Shown: positions 10,594-18,870 of the stretch, piece by piece | Position numbering within the stretch: the stretch's first letter is position 1 | Layout of the letters: each line of letters starts with the position of its first letter | Source of the DNA: Candidatus Aquiluna sp. XM-24bin5 | GTDB lineage: Bacteria; Actinomycetota; Actinomycetia; Actinomycetales; Microbacteriaceae | Assembly (NCBI GenBank): GCA_003149555.1 | Contig: QCWE01000001.1 | Coordinates: forward strand, 62,001 to 126,000 | Length of the DNA stretch: 64,000 nucleotides | Direction of reading: 5' to 3' | The notes under the pieces: model-generated | What the model was told of the DNA's origin: nothing | The model's input: the letters and a program-made list of their open reading frames with translations, nothing else | Database searches by the model: none | Position numbers and translations under genes: made by a program

Positions 10594-10925
10594 TTTCTTA
10601 CCGTCCTAAGTCCTGCTCTTTGCCAGGCGACCATGCCGCCAGAAACATTTGTCACGTTGTAGCCCTCTTTTGCCAGCAGCGTTGCCGCCTGGGAGGAGCG
10701 CCCGCCCGAATTGCAAATAACCAATATCTCCCGCTCTTTGGGAATCTCTTTGAGCCTGCGGGGGAGTACTTCCAATGAAATCAACTTCGCACCCGGTGCG
10801 TGGCCACTGCGATACTCGGCGCTCTCCCTAACATCTAGCAGCATCGCACCAGCCTGGATGCGAGCCTCTGCTTCCTGCGGAGTAATCGAGGGAAACTTCG
10901 GCTTCAAAAAATCGAATAGTCCCAT
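10590..10925 (-). CDS. Single-domain cytosolic rhodanese
   Basis: 111-residue sulfurtransferase-like protein. Rhodanese features: LLDVRESAEYRSGHAPGA near residues 29-46 and active-site loop CNSGGRS with Cys71; C-terminal GGMVAWQRAGL. The N-terminus MGLFDFLKPKFPSITPQEA is soluble, with no signal peptide, so it acts in the cytosol as carrier or transferase of sulfane sulfur. Lies 6 bases after the CsoR-type repressor and overlaps the CoADR-rhodanese gene by ATGA. Acceptor unknown. Confidence 0.88.
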   Translation of the reverse strand: MGLFDFLKPKFPSITPQEAEARIQAGAMLLDVRESAEYRSGHAPGAKLISLEVLPRRLKEIPKEREILVICNSGGRSSQAATLLAKEGYNVTNVSGGMVAWQRAGLRTVRK

Positions 10926-10931
10926 GTTTTC

Positions 10932-11189
10932 CTAGCTCAGCGCCAAAAAGGCTTTTTCAAGGCGCGCGCGATCCCTCTCGCCCTCTTCGCCGGTTCCGCA
11001 GTTCGAGATTCCAGATGCCAGAAGAGCAAAGGCGGCCTTGTTCACCGCAGAGTTGGCGGCAGCAAGTTGAGTCAGCACATCAGTGCAGTCTCTACCCTCG
11101 TCCAGCATCTTGATGATGCCCCCCAGCTGGCCCTGGGCCCTTGCGAGGCGCTTCTTTACAGCGTCGATTTCTAGTGCTGGAATCTCCAT
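10932..11189 (-). CDS. CsoR/RcnR-family repressor, CstR-like (persulfide sensing)
   Basis: 85-residue all-helical repressor of the CsoR/RcnR/CstR family. Start ATG at 11189 is chosen because GGAG lies 6 bases upstream; an ATG at 11201 is the alternative. The family motif RLARAQGQLGGIIKMLDEG precedes Cys35, and the second family cysteine is Cys64, exactly 29 residues later, as in both CsoR and CstR. The copper-ligand His expected at position 60 (three residues plus one before the second Cys) is Gly (LLASGISNCG), so the Cys-His-Cys copper site is broken while both cysteines remain. This is the CstR pattern, where the two cysteines form per- or polysulfide crosslinks. The rhodanese neighbours agree. 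Divergent from the rhodanese lipoprotein, with an operator between them. Confidence 0.87.
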   Translation of the reverse strand: MEIPALEIDAVKKRLARAQGQLGGIIKMLDEGRDCTDVLTQLAAANSAVNKAAFALLASGISNCGTGEEGERDRARLEKAFLALS

Positions 11190-11207
11190 AACACGCTCCA
11201 TTCGAAC

Positions 11208-11236
11208 TTGACTAAACAAACTCTAACACATACCCT
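11208..11236 (+). promoter_or_regulatory. Promoter of the rhodanese lipoprotein gene
   Basis: TTGACT (11208-11213) and TACCCT (11231-11236) stand an ideal 17 bases apart. The -10 box is embedded in the operator at 11230-11245, so repressor binding would occlude it. Confidence 0.6.
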
Positions 11237-11245
11237 AGGGGGTAT
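11230..11245. promoter_or_regulatory. CsoR/CstR-type operator 2
   Basis: ATACCC-TAGG-GGGTAT, an inverted repeat with the same half-sites as operator 1 at 7120-7135. It lies between the divergent repressor and rhodanese-lipoprotein genes and covers the -10 box of the latter, fitting negative autoregulation plus control of the lipoprotein. Confidence 0.75.
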
Positions 11246-11260
11246 TTGAAAGGACACCCA

Positions 11261-11629
11261 TTGAAGCTTTTGAAGACCCTTGCCGCTGGCATACTTGCTC
11301 TTGTCGCCGTATTCGGACTAGCAGGATGTGCACCTGAAGAAATGAACCCACAGGACTACGCAGCAGTAATTGACGTTCGCACCCCGGAGGAGTGGGCATC
11401 CGGCCACCTTGCTGGAGCAATCCGCATGGGCATTGCTGACAGTGACTTTGCCGCTCAGCTTGAGACCTTGGACAAGAGTGCCGATTACTACATCTATTGC
11501 CGCTCAGGTAACCGTGCTGGCCAGGCCATTGATTTCATGGAGAGCATTGGCTTCACCGGAAAGCTGGTCAATGGTGGATCTGTTGCTAACGCGTCCGCTC
11601 AGCTTGGCCTTGAAGTGGTAACCGATTAG
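11261..11629 (+). CDS. Exported rhodanese lipoprotein
   Basis: 122 residues. Start TTG at 11261 (not the in-frame TTG at 11246, which lies in the operator) because AAAGGA sits 6 bases upstream and the product then begins with a textbook lipoprotein signal, MKLLKTLAAGILALVAVFGL, with lipobox LAGC (Cys23). The rest is a rhodanese domain: VIDVRTPEEWASGHLAGA and active loop YCRSGNRAGQ with Cys80. It would be anchored on the outer face of the membrane. It reads divergently from the CstR-like repressor under operator 2. Role in handling external thiosulfate or polysulfide is inferred. Confidence 0.88.
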   Translation: MKLLKTLAAGILALVAVFGLAGCAPEEMNPQDYAAVIDVRTPEEWASGHLAGAIRMGIADSDFAAQLETLDKSADYYIYCRSGNRAGQAIDFMESIGFTGKLVNGGSVANASAQLGLEVVTD

Positions 11630-11678
11630 CTCAGCAGACTGGGATAGGCGCTATGCCCAGGAGGCAAGCGTCTGGTCT

Positions 11679-12233
11679 TTGGAGCCAAACCAGTTTGTCG
11701 TAAGTGAGCTGGGGGACCTCCCTCCGGGGCAAGTAGTTGACCTTGCTGGCGGGGAAGGCCGCAATGCGCTTTGGCTTGCCTCTAAGGGCTGGCAGGCCGA
11801 GAACGTCGAGTTCTCAAAAGTTGCTCTTGCTAAATATATTGCGAGGGCTGGCGCACTTGGGCTCGAGAAACAATCTCGTGCTACTCACGCTGATGCCAAG
11901 CACGCCAAGTTTCAGCTCAAGCCGGACCTGCTACTTATCTGCTACCTCCAACTGCCTTGGGCAGAGCTTGAGCAAGCTCTCGATAACGCACTGGAGCAGC
12001 TTGGCGATGGAGAGATATTCGGGGTTTGGCACGCCTTGAGGAATGTAACCGAGGGTTTCGGCGGACCTCCATTGCCTGAGCTGAATGTCGATCCCGATAA
12101 GTTGAGAAGCTGGGCGGAATCGCGAGGTCTAATCTTTGATTGTCGAGAGCTGAAGCGCAGGGTCTCCAAGGATGGCGCTGAAATGACCGCTATCGACGTG
12201 CAATTTAGGGCAAGCGTTCACAAAAGCGAATAG
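11679..12233 (+). CDS. SAM-dependent methyltransferase, TehB-like; start uncertain
   Basis: Class I methyltransferase: SAM motif [20 protein letters not shown] (the usual Cys of DLxCGxGRNA is Gly), later [18 protein letters not shown] and [12 protein letters not shown]. The annotated start is TTG at 11679, but the reading frame upstream ([19 protein letters not shown] from 11640) still matches the N-terminus of this family, and the frame is open back to 11622 with no ATG, GTG or TTG. Initiation at ATT 11625, overlapping the rhodanese stop, or loss of the original start are both possible. Substrate unknown; linkage to the rhodanese lipoprotein hints at a thiol, sulfide or oxyanion substrate, which is only inference. 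Confidence 0.72.
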   Translation: MEPNQFVVSELGDLPPGQVVDLAGGEGRNALWLASKGWQAENVEFSKVALAKYIARAGALGLEKQSRATHADAKHAKFQLKPDLLLICYLQLPWAELEQALDNALEQLGDGEIFGVWHALRNVTEGFGGPPLPELNVDPDKLRSWAESRGLIFDCRELKRRVSKDGAEMTAIDVQFRASVHKSE

Positions 12234-12261
12234 GGTTGTCTCAGAAAATTGTGAGGCAATC

Positions 12262-13287
12262 TTGAGCGCGCTGAATCTAGCTGTAATTCCAGGTGACGGC
12301 ATTGGTCCGGAGGTAACCAGCGTTGCTCTCAGGGCTCTAGAAAAGGCTCTGGACGGGGTTGTCGTCAAGACAACCGAGTATGACCTTGGCGCAAACCGGT
12401 ACCTAGCAAACGGCGAAATTCTCACTGATGAAGATCTTTCAAACCTGAAAAAGCACGATGCTATCTTGCTTGGTGCTATTGGCGACCCAAGGGTTCCCTC
12501 TGGGGTGCTGGAGCGAGGGCTGCTGTTGAAGCTGCGCTTCGCATTTGACCACCACATCAACCTTCGCCCTACGAAACTGTTTGCAGGAGTCAGCAGCGTG
12601 CTGTCCCAAGCCAAGGACATTGACTTCGTGGTTGTACGCGAGGGCACCGAGGGTCCATACGTTGGTAACGGAGGCGCACTGAGGGTCGGCAGTGACCAGG
12701 AGCTAGCAAATGAAGTGTCAGTGAATACCTACCATGGGGTTTCGAGGGCAGTCCGCTACGCGTTTGAGCTAGCGAACAGCAGAAAGCGGAAGCAACTCAC
12801 GCTCGTTCATAAAACTAACGTTCTGGTGCACGCTGGAAAGCTGTGGCTAAGGCTTGTTGAGGAAACTGCCAGTGAGTATCCAGAGGTTACCCACGACTAC
12901 ATGCACATCGATGCGGCAACAATTCACATGGTGAACTCGCCTGAGCGCTTTGATGTGATCGTTACGGACAACCTGTTTGGCGACATCATTACCGATCTTG
13001 CGGCAGCCATTTCTGGTGGCATAGGCCTGGCTGCTTCCGCTAACCTAAACCCCACTGGGGCCTTTCCCTCCATGTTCGAACCCGTTCATGGATCAGCTCC
13101 AGACATCGCCGGAAAAAATCTGGCAGATCCAACCGCGGCAATCCTCTCCGCGGCACTTCTCGCAAAGACCCTCGGACATTCGAGTGCTGCGCAGAAGATT
13201 GAGAACGGAGTCTCTGATTACCTTGCTGGAAGCGAGAAGGCCTCCGGCACCTCAGAGATCGCAACGGCGATACTGGAGAAGATTTAG
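12262..13287 (+). CDS. leuB: 3-isopropylmalate dehydrogenase LeuB
   Basis: NAD-dependent oxidative decarboxylation of 3-isopropylmalate in leucine synthesis. 341 residues, actinobacterial type. N-terminal [20 protein letters not shown]; substrate loop [31 protein letters not shown]; metal site [39 protein letters not shown]. Start TTG at 12262 with GAGG five bases upstream. Only 3 bases separate it from ilvE. Isocitrate dehydrogenase is excluded by length and the leucine-pathway neighbours. Confidence 0.93.
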   Translation: MSALNLAVIPGDGIGPEVTSVALRALEKALDGVVVKTTEYDLGANRYLANGEILTDEDLSNLKKHDAILLGAIGDPRVPSGVLERGLLLKLRFAFDHHINLRPTKLFAGVSSVLSQAKDIDFVVVREGTEGPYVGNGGALRVGSDQELANEVSVNTYHGVSRAVRYAFELANSRKRKQLTLVHKTNVLVHAGKLWLRLVEETASEYPEVTHDYMHIDAATIHMVNSPERFDVIVTDNLFGDIITDLAAAISGGIGLAASANLNPTGAFPSMFEPVHGSAPDIAGKNLADPTAAILSAALLAKTLGHSSAAQKIENGVSDYLAGSEKASGTSEIATAILEKI

Positions 13288-13290
13288 AAA

Positions 13291-14376
13291 ATGCAGTTTC
13301 AGGTTTCTGTAAACGAGAGTCCGCTTGCGGCCGCTGAGCGCGAGCGCATTCTCGCCAACCCGACTTTTGGGACCCATTTCTCCGATCATCAGGTAGTGAT
13401 TACCTGGGAAAAAGACAGGGGTTGGCACTCGCCACAAGTGATTCCCTACGGACCTATCCAGATGGACCCTTCTTCGGCGGTGCTCCACTACGGCCAAGAG
13501 ATTTTTGAGGGCATCAAGGCCTATCGTCACCAGGACGGGTCAATTTGGACCTTCCGTCCCGAGATGAATGCTGCAAGGCTGCAGCGCTCCGCAAGGCGCA
13601 TGGCGCTTCCTGAGCTGCCGGTAGAGCTATTTGTGCAGTCGATGAAGGAGCTCATTGCACTAGATGGCGACTGGGTTCCAAGTCCTGAGGGCGAGAAGAC
13701 GCTCTACCTAAGGCCTTTTGAGATTGCCGCCGAGAACTTTCTCGGGGTCAGAGCTGCGCATCGGGTCGAGTATCGACTGATTGCGTCTCCCGTCGGCCCC
13801 TATTTCACCGGAGGCATAAAGCCTGTTTCGATTTGGATTGCCCTCGATTCGGCCCGTGCTGGCAAGCACGGCACCGGAGAGGCCAAGACCGGTGGAAATT
13901 ACGCTGCCTCACTTCTTGCTCAGCAAGAAGGAAACGACAACGGCTGCTCACAGGTCATGTTCTTGGATGCTGAAACCTCGACCTACATCGAAGAGCTGGG
14001 CGGCATGAACCTATTCTTCGTGCACTCAGATGGCAGCGTTGTAACCCCACCTCTGGATGGCACCATTCTTCATGGCATAACGAGAGACTCAGTCATTCAG
14101 CTCTTGAAGGACGCCGGCCATGAAGTGAAGGAACAGAAGATGTCGCTGGATGAGCTGCGTCAGTCCGTTTCCTCAGGCAAGATCACAGAAGTATTTGCCT
14201 GCGGCACCGCCGCAGTGATTACCCCCGTGGGGCTCCTCAAATCACGCGAGGAAGAAATCGTGATTGGTGGAAACGAGCCAGGAGCGCTCACTGTATCTCT
14301 GAGACAGGAATTGACCGGCATTCAGTATGGAACGGTCCCCGACCGCCATGGCTGGATGGTCAAGCTAAGCAGCTAA
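13291..14376 (+). CDS. ilvE: Branched-chain amino acid aminotransferase IlvE
   Basis: PLP fold-type IV transaminase, last step of leucine, isoleucine and valine synthesis. 361 residues, class II BCAT. QMDPSSAVLHYGQEIFEGIK near the N-terminus; PLP lysine in GEAKTGGNYAASLLAQQEG; SQVMFLDAETSTYIEELGGM; TEVFACGTAAVITPVG phosphate-binding loop. The stop overlaps the next start (TAATG). Completes, with leuB just upstream and ilvBNCD and leuCD nearby, an almost full pathway; leuA is not in the window. Confidence 0.95.
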   Translation: MQFQVSVNESPLAAAERERILANPTFGTHFSDHQVVITWEKDRGWHSPQVIPYGPIQMDPSSAVLHYGQEIFEGIKAYRHQDGSIWTFRPEMNAARLQRSARRMALPELPVELFVQSMKELIALDGDWVPSPEGEKTLYLRPFEIAAENFLGVRAAHRVEYRLIASPVGPYFTGGIKPVSIWIALDSARAGKHGTGEAKTGGNYAASLLAQQEGNDNGCSQVMFLDAETSTYIEELGGMNLFFVHSDGSVVTPPLDGTILHGITRDSVIQLLKDAGHEVKEQKMSLDELRQSVSSGKITEVFACGTAAVITPVGLLKSREEEIVIGGNEPGALTVSLRQELTGIQYGTVPDRHGWMVKLSS

Positions 14377-15128
14377 TGCGAATCATCAGATTCAGCCAGG
14401 GTGAATCCACCAAGTACGGAGTCCTCGATGGCGAGAGAATCAGCGTGCTCGAGGGTAAGCCGTTTGAAACGATCCGTGAGACCGGCAACACCTATGAGCT
14501 AAAAGACGTGAAGCTGCTTGCCCCTGTTCAGCCAAAGAAGATTGTTCTGGTGGGTTTGAACTTCGCATCACACGCCGCTGAGATTCACCAGCAGACCCCG
14601 AAAGAACCACTTATCTTCTTCAAGCCAACAAGTGCGATTGTTGCCAGCGAGGACACTATTGAGCTGCCAGTGCAGTCAGGCCAGGTAGAGATAGAAGCTG
14701 AGCTGACGGTAGTTATTGGGAAGACCGCAAAGAATGTTCCTCAGGAGCAGGTGTCTGATCACATCCTTGGATACACAATTGCAAATGATGTAACGGCGCG
14801 GGATATCCAGTTCTCCGACCTGCAGTGGGCAAGAAGCAAAGCATTCGATACCTTTTGCCCAGTCGGCCCCTGGATAGAGACCGGATTTGACCCGAGCAAT
14901 AAGCGAATAAGCTCCACCATCAATGGCGAAACCAAGCAGGATGCAAGTACCTCCGAGATGGTTTATTCGCCTGAGTATTTGGTGTCCTACATCTCCCAGA
15001 ACTTCACGCTGGAGCCGGGAGATATCATCCTGACAGGCTCCCCTGCCGGCATCTCAAAGATTGTCTCCGGCGACAGGGTCGAGTGCACAATCGAGGGAAT
15101 TGGAACTCTAGTCAGCTTGGTCAAATAG
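14376..15128 (+). CDS. Fumarylacetoacetate hydrolase (FAH) family protein
   Basis: 250 residues with the FAH catalytic fold: [33 protein letters not shown] with the metal-binding acidic residues, [14 protein letters not shown] and [21 protein letters not shown]-family enzymes act as C-C hydrolases, hydratases or oxaloacetate decarboxylases on 2-oxo acids; the substrate cannot be told here. Start ATG overlaps the ilvE stop, so it is translated from the same message. A homologue sits directly before gltX in many actinobacteria. Confidence 0.87.
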   Translation: MRIIRFSQGESTKYGVLDGERISVLEGKPFETIRETGNTYELKDVKLLAPVQPKKIVLVGLNFASHAAEIHQQTPKEPLIFFKPTSAIVASEDTIELPVQSGQVEIEAELTVVIGKTAKNVPQEQVSDHILGYTIANDVTARDIQFSDLQWARSKAFDTFCPVGPWIETGFDPSNKRISSTINGETKQDASTSEMVYSPEYLVSYISQNFTLEPGDIILTGSPAGISKIVSGDRVECTIEGIGTLVSLVK

Positions 15129-15142
15129 GATTTCGGGTGACT

Positions 15143-16642
15143 ATGACTTCTCTAAACGCTCCCGTCACCCAGGCCCAAGGCTCAGACATCCGAGTTAGAT
15201 TTTGCCCCAGCCCCACTGGCACCCCTCACGTTGGCCTTATTAGAACTGCCCTGTTCAACTGGGCCTACGCCCGCAAGACCGGTGGAACGTTTGTTTTTCG
15301 TATTGAGGACACTGACGCCGCTCGCGACACTGAGGAGAGCTACGAACAGCTGGTCAATGCCCTGCGCTGGCTCGGACTCGACTGGGACGAGGGAGTCGAT
15401 GTTGGAGGCCCTTCGGGTCCATATCGTCAGAGTGAACGCGGTCAGATCTACCTCGATGTGATTGAAAAGCTCAAGGCCTCGGGGCACCTTTATGAGAGCT
15501 TCCTCACCGCTGAGGAGATCGAAGAGAGAAATAAGGCCGCCGGCAGAGCTGTGCAGCTGGGTTATGACAACTCTGAGCGAGAGCTGTCGGATGAGGATCG
15601 AGAGCGCTATCTCGCGGAGGGCAGGAGGCCAGCACTTCGTTTGAAGGTTCCCGCGGAAGACATCACCTTCACAGATCTAGTTCGAGGTGAGATAACTTTT
15701 CCCGCTGGTAGCTTCCCGGACTTCGTGCTTGTCAGGCCTGGGGGCCAACCTCTCTACACACTGGTAAACCCAGTTGATGATGCCCTTATGGGCATCACCC
15801 ATGTGCTGAGAGGTGAGGATTTGCTGTCCTCTACCCCGAGGCAGATTGTTCTCTACAACGCCCTTGTCGAAGCCGGCATCACAGACTTCGTTCCGCAGTT
15901 TGGCCACCTACCTTTTGTCATGGGGGAGGGCAACAAAAAGCTAAGCAAGCGCAACCCGGAGAGCAACCTGTTTCTGCATCGCGATCGCGGATTCATCCGA
16001 GAGGGTCTGCTGAACTACCTTGCGCTATTGGGTTGGTCAATCTCCGCGGACAGGGACATCTTCACGCTCACAGAGATGTGTGAAAATTTCGAAATTTCAG
16101 ACGTGAATCCGAACCCGGCGAGGTTTGACCAGAAGAAGGCAGATTCGATTAACGCCTCTCACATCAGGCTGCTCGATGGGGAGGATTTCCGTGAGCGCCT
16201 CATTCCCTACCTGCAATCCGCGGGTGTTATGAGCTCAACTCCGAGTGAGCGGGAGCACGAAATCCTTGCCATGGCAGCGCCGCTGATCCAAGAGCGAATC
16301 ACTGTCTTGGGGGAGGCGCCAGGAATGGTTGGATTCTTGTTCGCGACCGAGATCAGCTTCGAAGAGGATGCGCTGAAACAGCTTGGCGAGGACGCGGGAA
16401 GTATTGCAAAGCTTGCACACGATGCTTTGCTGGGACTCGCGGAATTCAAAACCGATGCAATCCAGGCAGCACTCAGTGAGGCGCTGATTGAGAAGGCTGA
16501 GCTAAAGCCGAGGGTTGCATTTGGTGCTGTTAGAACAGCTATTTCGGGCCGGAGAGTCACCCCACCGCTTTTTGAAAGCATGGAGATTCTTGGCAAGCAG
16601 GTTACGCTGGCGAGACTAGAGGCATTCTCAAAGGCCCACTAG
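15143..16642 (+). CDS. gltX: Glutamyl-tRNA synthetase GltX
   Basis: Charges tRNA-Glu. About 499 residues, class I synthetase: HIGH-type motif [20 protein letters not shown] near the start, [16 protein letters not shown], the zinc-less insertion region, and KMSKS-equivalent [13 protein letters not shown] near residue 265; helical anticodon-binding C-terminus. The start is ATG 15143 or GTG 15137; AGGA at 15127-15130 is better spaced for the GTG. In many actinobacteria this enzyme also charges tRNA-Gln for amidation, and the tRNA-Gln gene follows directly. Confidence 0.95.
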   Translation: MTSLNAPVTQAQGSDIRVRFCPSPTGTPHVGLIRTALFNWAYARKTGGTFVFRIEDTDAARDTEESYEQLVNALRWLGLDWDEGVDVGGPSGPYRQSERGQIYLDVIEKLKASGHLYESFLTAEEIEERNKAAGRAVQLGYDNSERELSDEDRERYLAEGRRPALRLKVPAEDITFTDLVRGEITFPAGSFPDFVLVRPGGQPLYTLVNPVDDALMGITHVLRGEDLLSSTPRQIVLYNALVEAGITDFVPQFGHLPFVMGEGNKKLSKRNPESNLFLHRDRGFIREGLLNYLALLGWSISADRDIFTLTEMCENFEISDVNPNPARFDQKKADSINASHIRLLDGEDFRERLIPYLQSAGVMSSTPSEREHEILAMAAPLIQERITVLGEAPGMVGFLFATEISFEEDALKQLGEDAGSIAKLAHDALLGLAEFKTDAIQAALSEALIEKAELKPRVAFGAVRTAISGRRVTPPLFESMEILGKQVTLARLEAFSKAH

Positions 16643-16660
16643 GATAGAGGCTTGCGCCCT

Positions 16661-16732
16661 TGGGGTATGGTGTAATTGGCAACACGGAGGTTTCTGGTAC
16701 CTTTGTTCTTGGTTCGAGTCCAGGTACCCCAG
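16661..16732 (+). tRNA. tRNA-Gln (anticodon CTG)
   Basis: 72 bases fold as a cloverleaf: acceptor TGGGGTA/TACCCCA, anticodon stem GAGGT/ACCTT with loop TTCTGGT, T arm CTTGG-TTCGAGT-CCAGG, discriminator G. The U1-A72 pair is typical of tRNA-Gln. The CCA tail is not encoded. Confidence 0.93.
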
Positions 16733-16754
16733 CAAGTAGATTCGGAAGCCTGAA

Positions 16755-17138
16755 ATGCTTAATTCTTTCGCTTCAGGTTTTCTAGTTTTTGCTTATTTAG
16801 CAACAGCTCTCTTTCAAATAGCGATCGTTTTTGGCGCGCCCCTTGGCGAGTACGCATACGGGGGTCGCAACCCTGGTGTCCTAAGCACTCCATACCGAAT
16901 CGCAAGCGCTTTCTCAGCCCTTGTGATGTTCGCAATCGCCGGCCACTACCTGGCTCAGCTAGGAGTTTTCACACCGCTCCTTGATGAAGCTGGGAACTCA
17001 GTGGCCAACTGGGGCTTTGCGGCATTCGCTGGGTTAAGTGCGATTGCCAACAACATAACTAGAAGCGAGAAAGAAAAAAGGCTTTGGGGCGGAACAACGA
17101 TTGCCATGCTCCTAGCCGCGGTTATTGTTGCGGTTTAG
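16755..17138 (+). CDS. Small membrane protein, function unknown
   Basis: 127 residues with four predicted membrane helices: about 6-28 (FASGFLVFAYLATALFQIAI), 48-66 (RIASAFSALVMFAIAGHYLA), 84-97 (NWGFAAFAGLSAIANN) and 108-127. A short charged loop EKEKRLW precedes the last helix. I do not recognise a named family. It follows tRNA-Gln by 22 bases and overlaps the convergent metallo-hydrolase gene by 4 bases. Confidence 0.75.
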   Translation: MLNSFASGFLVFAYLATALFQIAIVFGAPLGEYAYGGRNPGVLSTPYRIASAFSALVMFAIAGHYLAQLGVFTPLLDEAGNSVANWGFAAFAGLSAIANNITRSEKEKRLWGGTTIAMLLAAVIVAV

Positions 17139-17770
17139 ATTTCCCAGCTCTCACCGACATTGAGAAATCTAAATTCTCCGCCGTATTGCTCCGTTAGCTC
17201 CATGATTCTCGAGTTTTGAAGCTTGTGGCCATGCTCAGAAAGCAGCGCATTGTGAGTGGGGAAGCATCTCTTTGGCTTTATTTCGACCAGGAAGTCCATC
17301 ACGTCCGCAATCTTGAGCCAGGGTGCGCTTGATGGGCAGGCCAGAGTTTGCACCTTCACCTCGGGGATCGTGTAGCTGTCACCCGGGTAGTAAAGCTCGC
17401 CATTCACCATTAGCCCAAAGTTCTGCACCAAGGGTATGGAGCGGTGGATCTCTTGGTGAAAGTAGCCATAAAAATCCAGCGTGAAACCGTCAACCACATG
17501 TCTGTCACCGTGGTAGACCCTTGTGACATTTAGGCCTTTGAGCTTCTCAGCAACTTCTTCGGTGCCAAAGATTAGGAGATCTGGATTCTGCTTCAGCAGA
17601 GCCTCGAGGTGTGGCTTATAGCTGTGGTCATCGTGAATGTGAGAGAGGGTTATAGCCACGGGGTTTGAAATCTGGGGTGGGTTTTCGGAATACATGCCCG
17701 GGTCAACGACCAGCTGTTTGCCTGCAACCTCTAAAACCAGGCAGGCGTGCTCAAGCTTTGTAATCCTCAT
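17135..17770 (-). CDS. Metallo-beta-lactamase-fold hydrolase (UlaG-like)
   Basis: 211 residues of the metallo-beta-lactamase superfamily. The zinc signature is HIHDDHS (residues about 40-46), followed by YHGDRHVVDGFTLDFYG, GELYYPGDSYTIPEV (bridging Asp) and CFPTHNALLSEHG. The N-terminus MRITKLEHACLVLEVAGKQL is the UlaG/YtnP-like opening. ATG at 17770 has GGAGG 6 bases upstream. Substrate unknown; no ascorbate genes are near. Confidence 0.82.
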   Translation of the reverse strand: MRITKLEHACLVLEVAGKQLVVDPGMYSENPPQISNPVAITLSHIHDDHSYKPHLEALLKQNPDLLIFGTEEVAEKLKGLNVTRVYHGDRHVVDGFTLDFYGYFHQEIHRSIPLVQNFGLMVNGELYYPGDSYTIPEVKVQTLACPSSAPWLKIADVMDFLVEIKPKRCFPTHNALLSEHGHKLQNSRIMELTEQYGGEFRFLNVGESWEI

Positions 17771-17818
17771 GGCGAACCTCCGGCAATCAGTCTATGTTTG
17801 AGGCAACAGGAGGTGGCA

Positions 17819-18706
17819 ATGAAGCCACTAGGAGTAATAATCAATCCAGCTGCGAACCGCGGCCGAGGAAACAGTGTCGGTGAAAAGGCGCTAGCTGCTT
17901 TTCAGCAAGCCGGTATTCAAACAATCAATCTCAGCGGAGTAAGTCAGGACGATGCTCGCGGAAAAGTTAGCCAGAAAGCAGGCGAACTCTCTGGACTAGT
18001 CGCAATTGGTGGCGACGGAACCTCTCAGCTTGGAGTAAACTTGGCAATAGAACACTCGCTACCTGTGGGCCTGGTCCCAGCCGGCAGCGGTAATGATCAG
18101 GTTCGTGAACTTGCAATCTCTCTTACCGACACCGAGGCCGCAGTGGCAAATATCGTTGGCGCAATTGAGTGCCCACGGGCAGTTGATGTTATGTGGGTAG
18201 AGACCGAATACAGGCAGTTCTGGTCTCTGGGCTCCATCTCTGCCGGGTTCGATGCTCTTTGTGCCGAACGGGCCAATCGTTTGGTTTGGCCTAAGGGGCC
18301 CAACTCCTATGTTGCAGCTTTGTTTTTGGAGCTTCCCAGGTTCAAACCAATCGAATATCGGGTAGTGGCAGATGGAGATTCCAGAGAGTTCAAGGCGATG
18401 CTTTGCGGGGTTGCGAACGTGAAGAATTTCGGTGGTGGCATGCAAATCTCTCCAAGATCTGAGATCACCGATGGCCAGGTAGAGGTCTTCATACTGCACG
18501 AGGTATCTAGAAGGAAGCTCCTCGAGATCTTTCCCAAGGTCTATAAGGGCGAACACGTTAGATATGCAGAGGTAGAGATTTTCAAGGCAGCTAAGGTGCG
18601 GATTGAGAATGCGGGTTTCCCGATGACCTGTGACGGAGAAATCATCGGGCCCGCCCCATTCACAGTTGAGGTTAAACCAGGAGCGCTCTCGCTTCTGAGC
18701 CGTTAG
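17819..18706 (+). CDS. Diacylglycerol/sphingosine-type lipid kinase
   Basis: 295 residues of the DAGK_cat (LCB5/DgkB) family: NPAANRGRGNSVGEKALAAF at the N-terminus, the nucleotide loop LVAIGGDGTSQLGVN and GLVPAGSGNDQVRELAI. Expected to phosphorylate a membrane lipid such as diacylglycerol with ATP. ATG at 17819 was chosen over the longer open frame because AGGAGGT lies 5 bases before it. Divergent from the metallo-hydrolase gene and followed by tRNA-Glu. Confidence 0.87.
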   Translation: MKPLGVIINPAANRGRGNSVGEKALAAFQQAGIQTINLSGVSQDDARGKVSQKAGELSGLVAIGGDGTSQLGVNLAIEHSLPVGLVPAGSGNDQVRELAISLTDTEAAVANIVGAIECPRAVDVMWVETEYRQFWSLGSISAGFDALCAERANRLVWPKGPNSYVAALFLELPRFKPIEYRVVADGDSREFKAMLCGVANVKNFGGGMQISPRSEITDGQVEVFILHEVSRRKLLEIFPKVYKGEHVRYAEVEIFKAAKVRIENAGFPMTCDGEIIGPAPFTVEVKPGALSLLSR

Positions 18707-18753
18707 ATTGCCCATCGGGCTGGTTTGTGGCATGATTTCTAGGTTGCAACTAG

Positions 18754-18826
18754 GGCCCCATCGTTTAGCGGCCTAGGACGCTGCCCTCTCACGGCAGTAG
18801 CGCGGGTTCAAATCCCGCTGGGGTCA
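18754..18826 (+). tRNA. tRNA-Glu (anticodon CTC)
   Basis: 73-base cloverleaf: acceptor GGCCCCA/TGGGGTC, anticodon stem CTGCC/GGCAG with loop CTCTCAC, T arm GCGGG-TTCAAAT-CCCGC, discriminator A. CCA is not encoded. Confidence 0.94.
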
Positions 18827-18827
18827 C

Positions 18828-18870
18828 AAATCTCACTCTTGATGACAAAATCTCGGGAGTGAGATTTCTT
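18828..18870. terminator. Probable bidirectional terminator
   Basis: AAATCTCACT (18828-18837) and AGTGAGATTT (18858-18867) form a perfect 10-bp stem around a 20-base loop, with T-rich flanks on the top strand (TTTCTTT) and A-rich sequence opposite. It separates tRNA-Glu from the convergent MFS gene and could serve both. Confidence 0.6.

Noticed and set aside
10932..11189. Copper-sensing CsoR
   Set aside because: The ligand His is Gly, and neighbours are rhodaneses and a persulfide-type reductase, with no copper ATPase or chaperone in view.
11653..11672. ATG at 11653 with nearby AGGAGG as start of the methyltransferase
   Set aside because: This ATG is in a different reading frame from the methyltransferase, and AGGAGG lies downstream of it.
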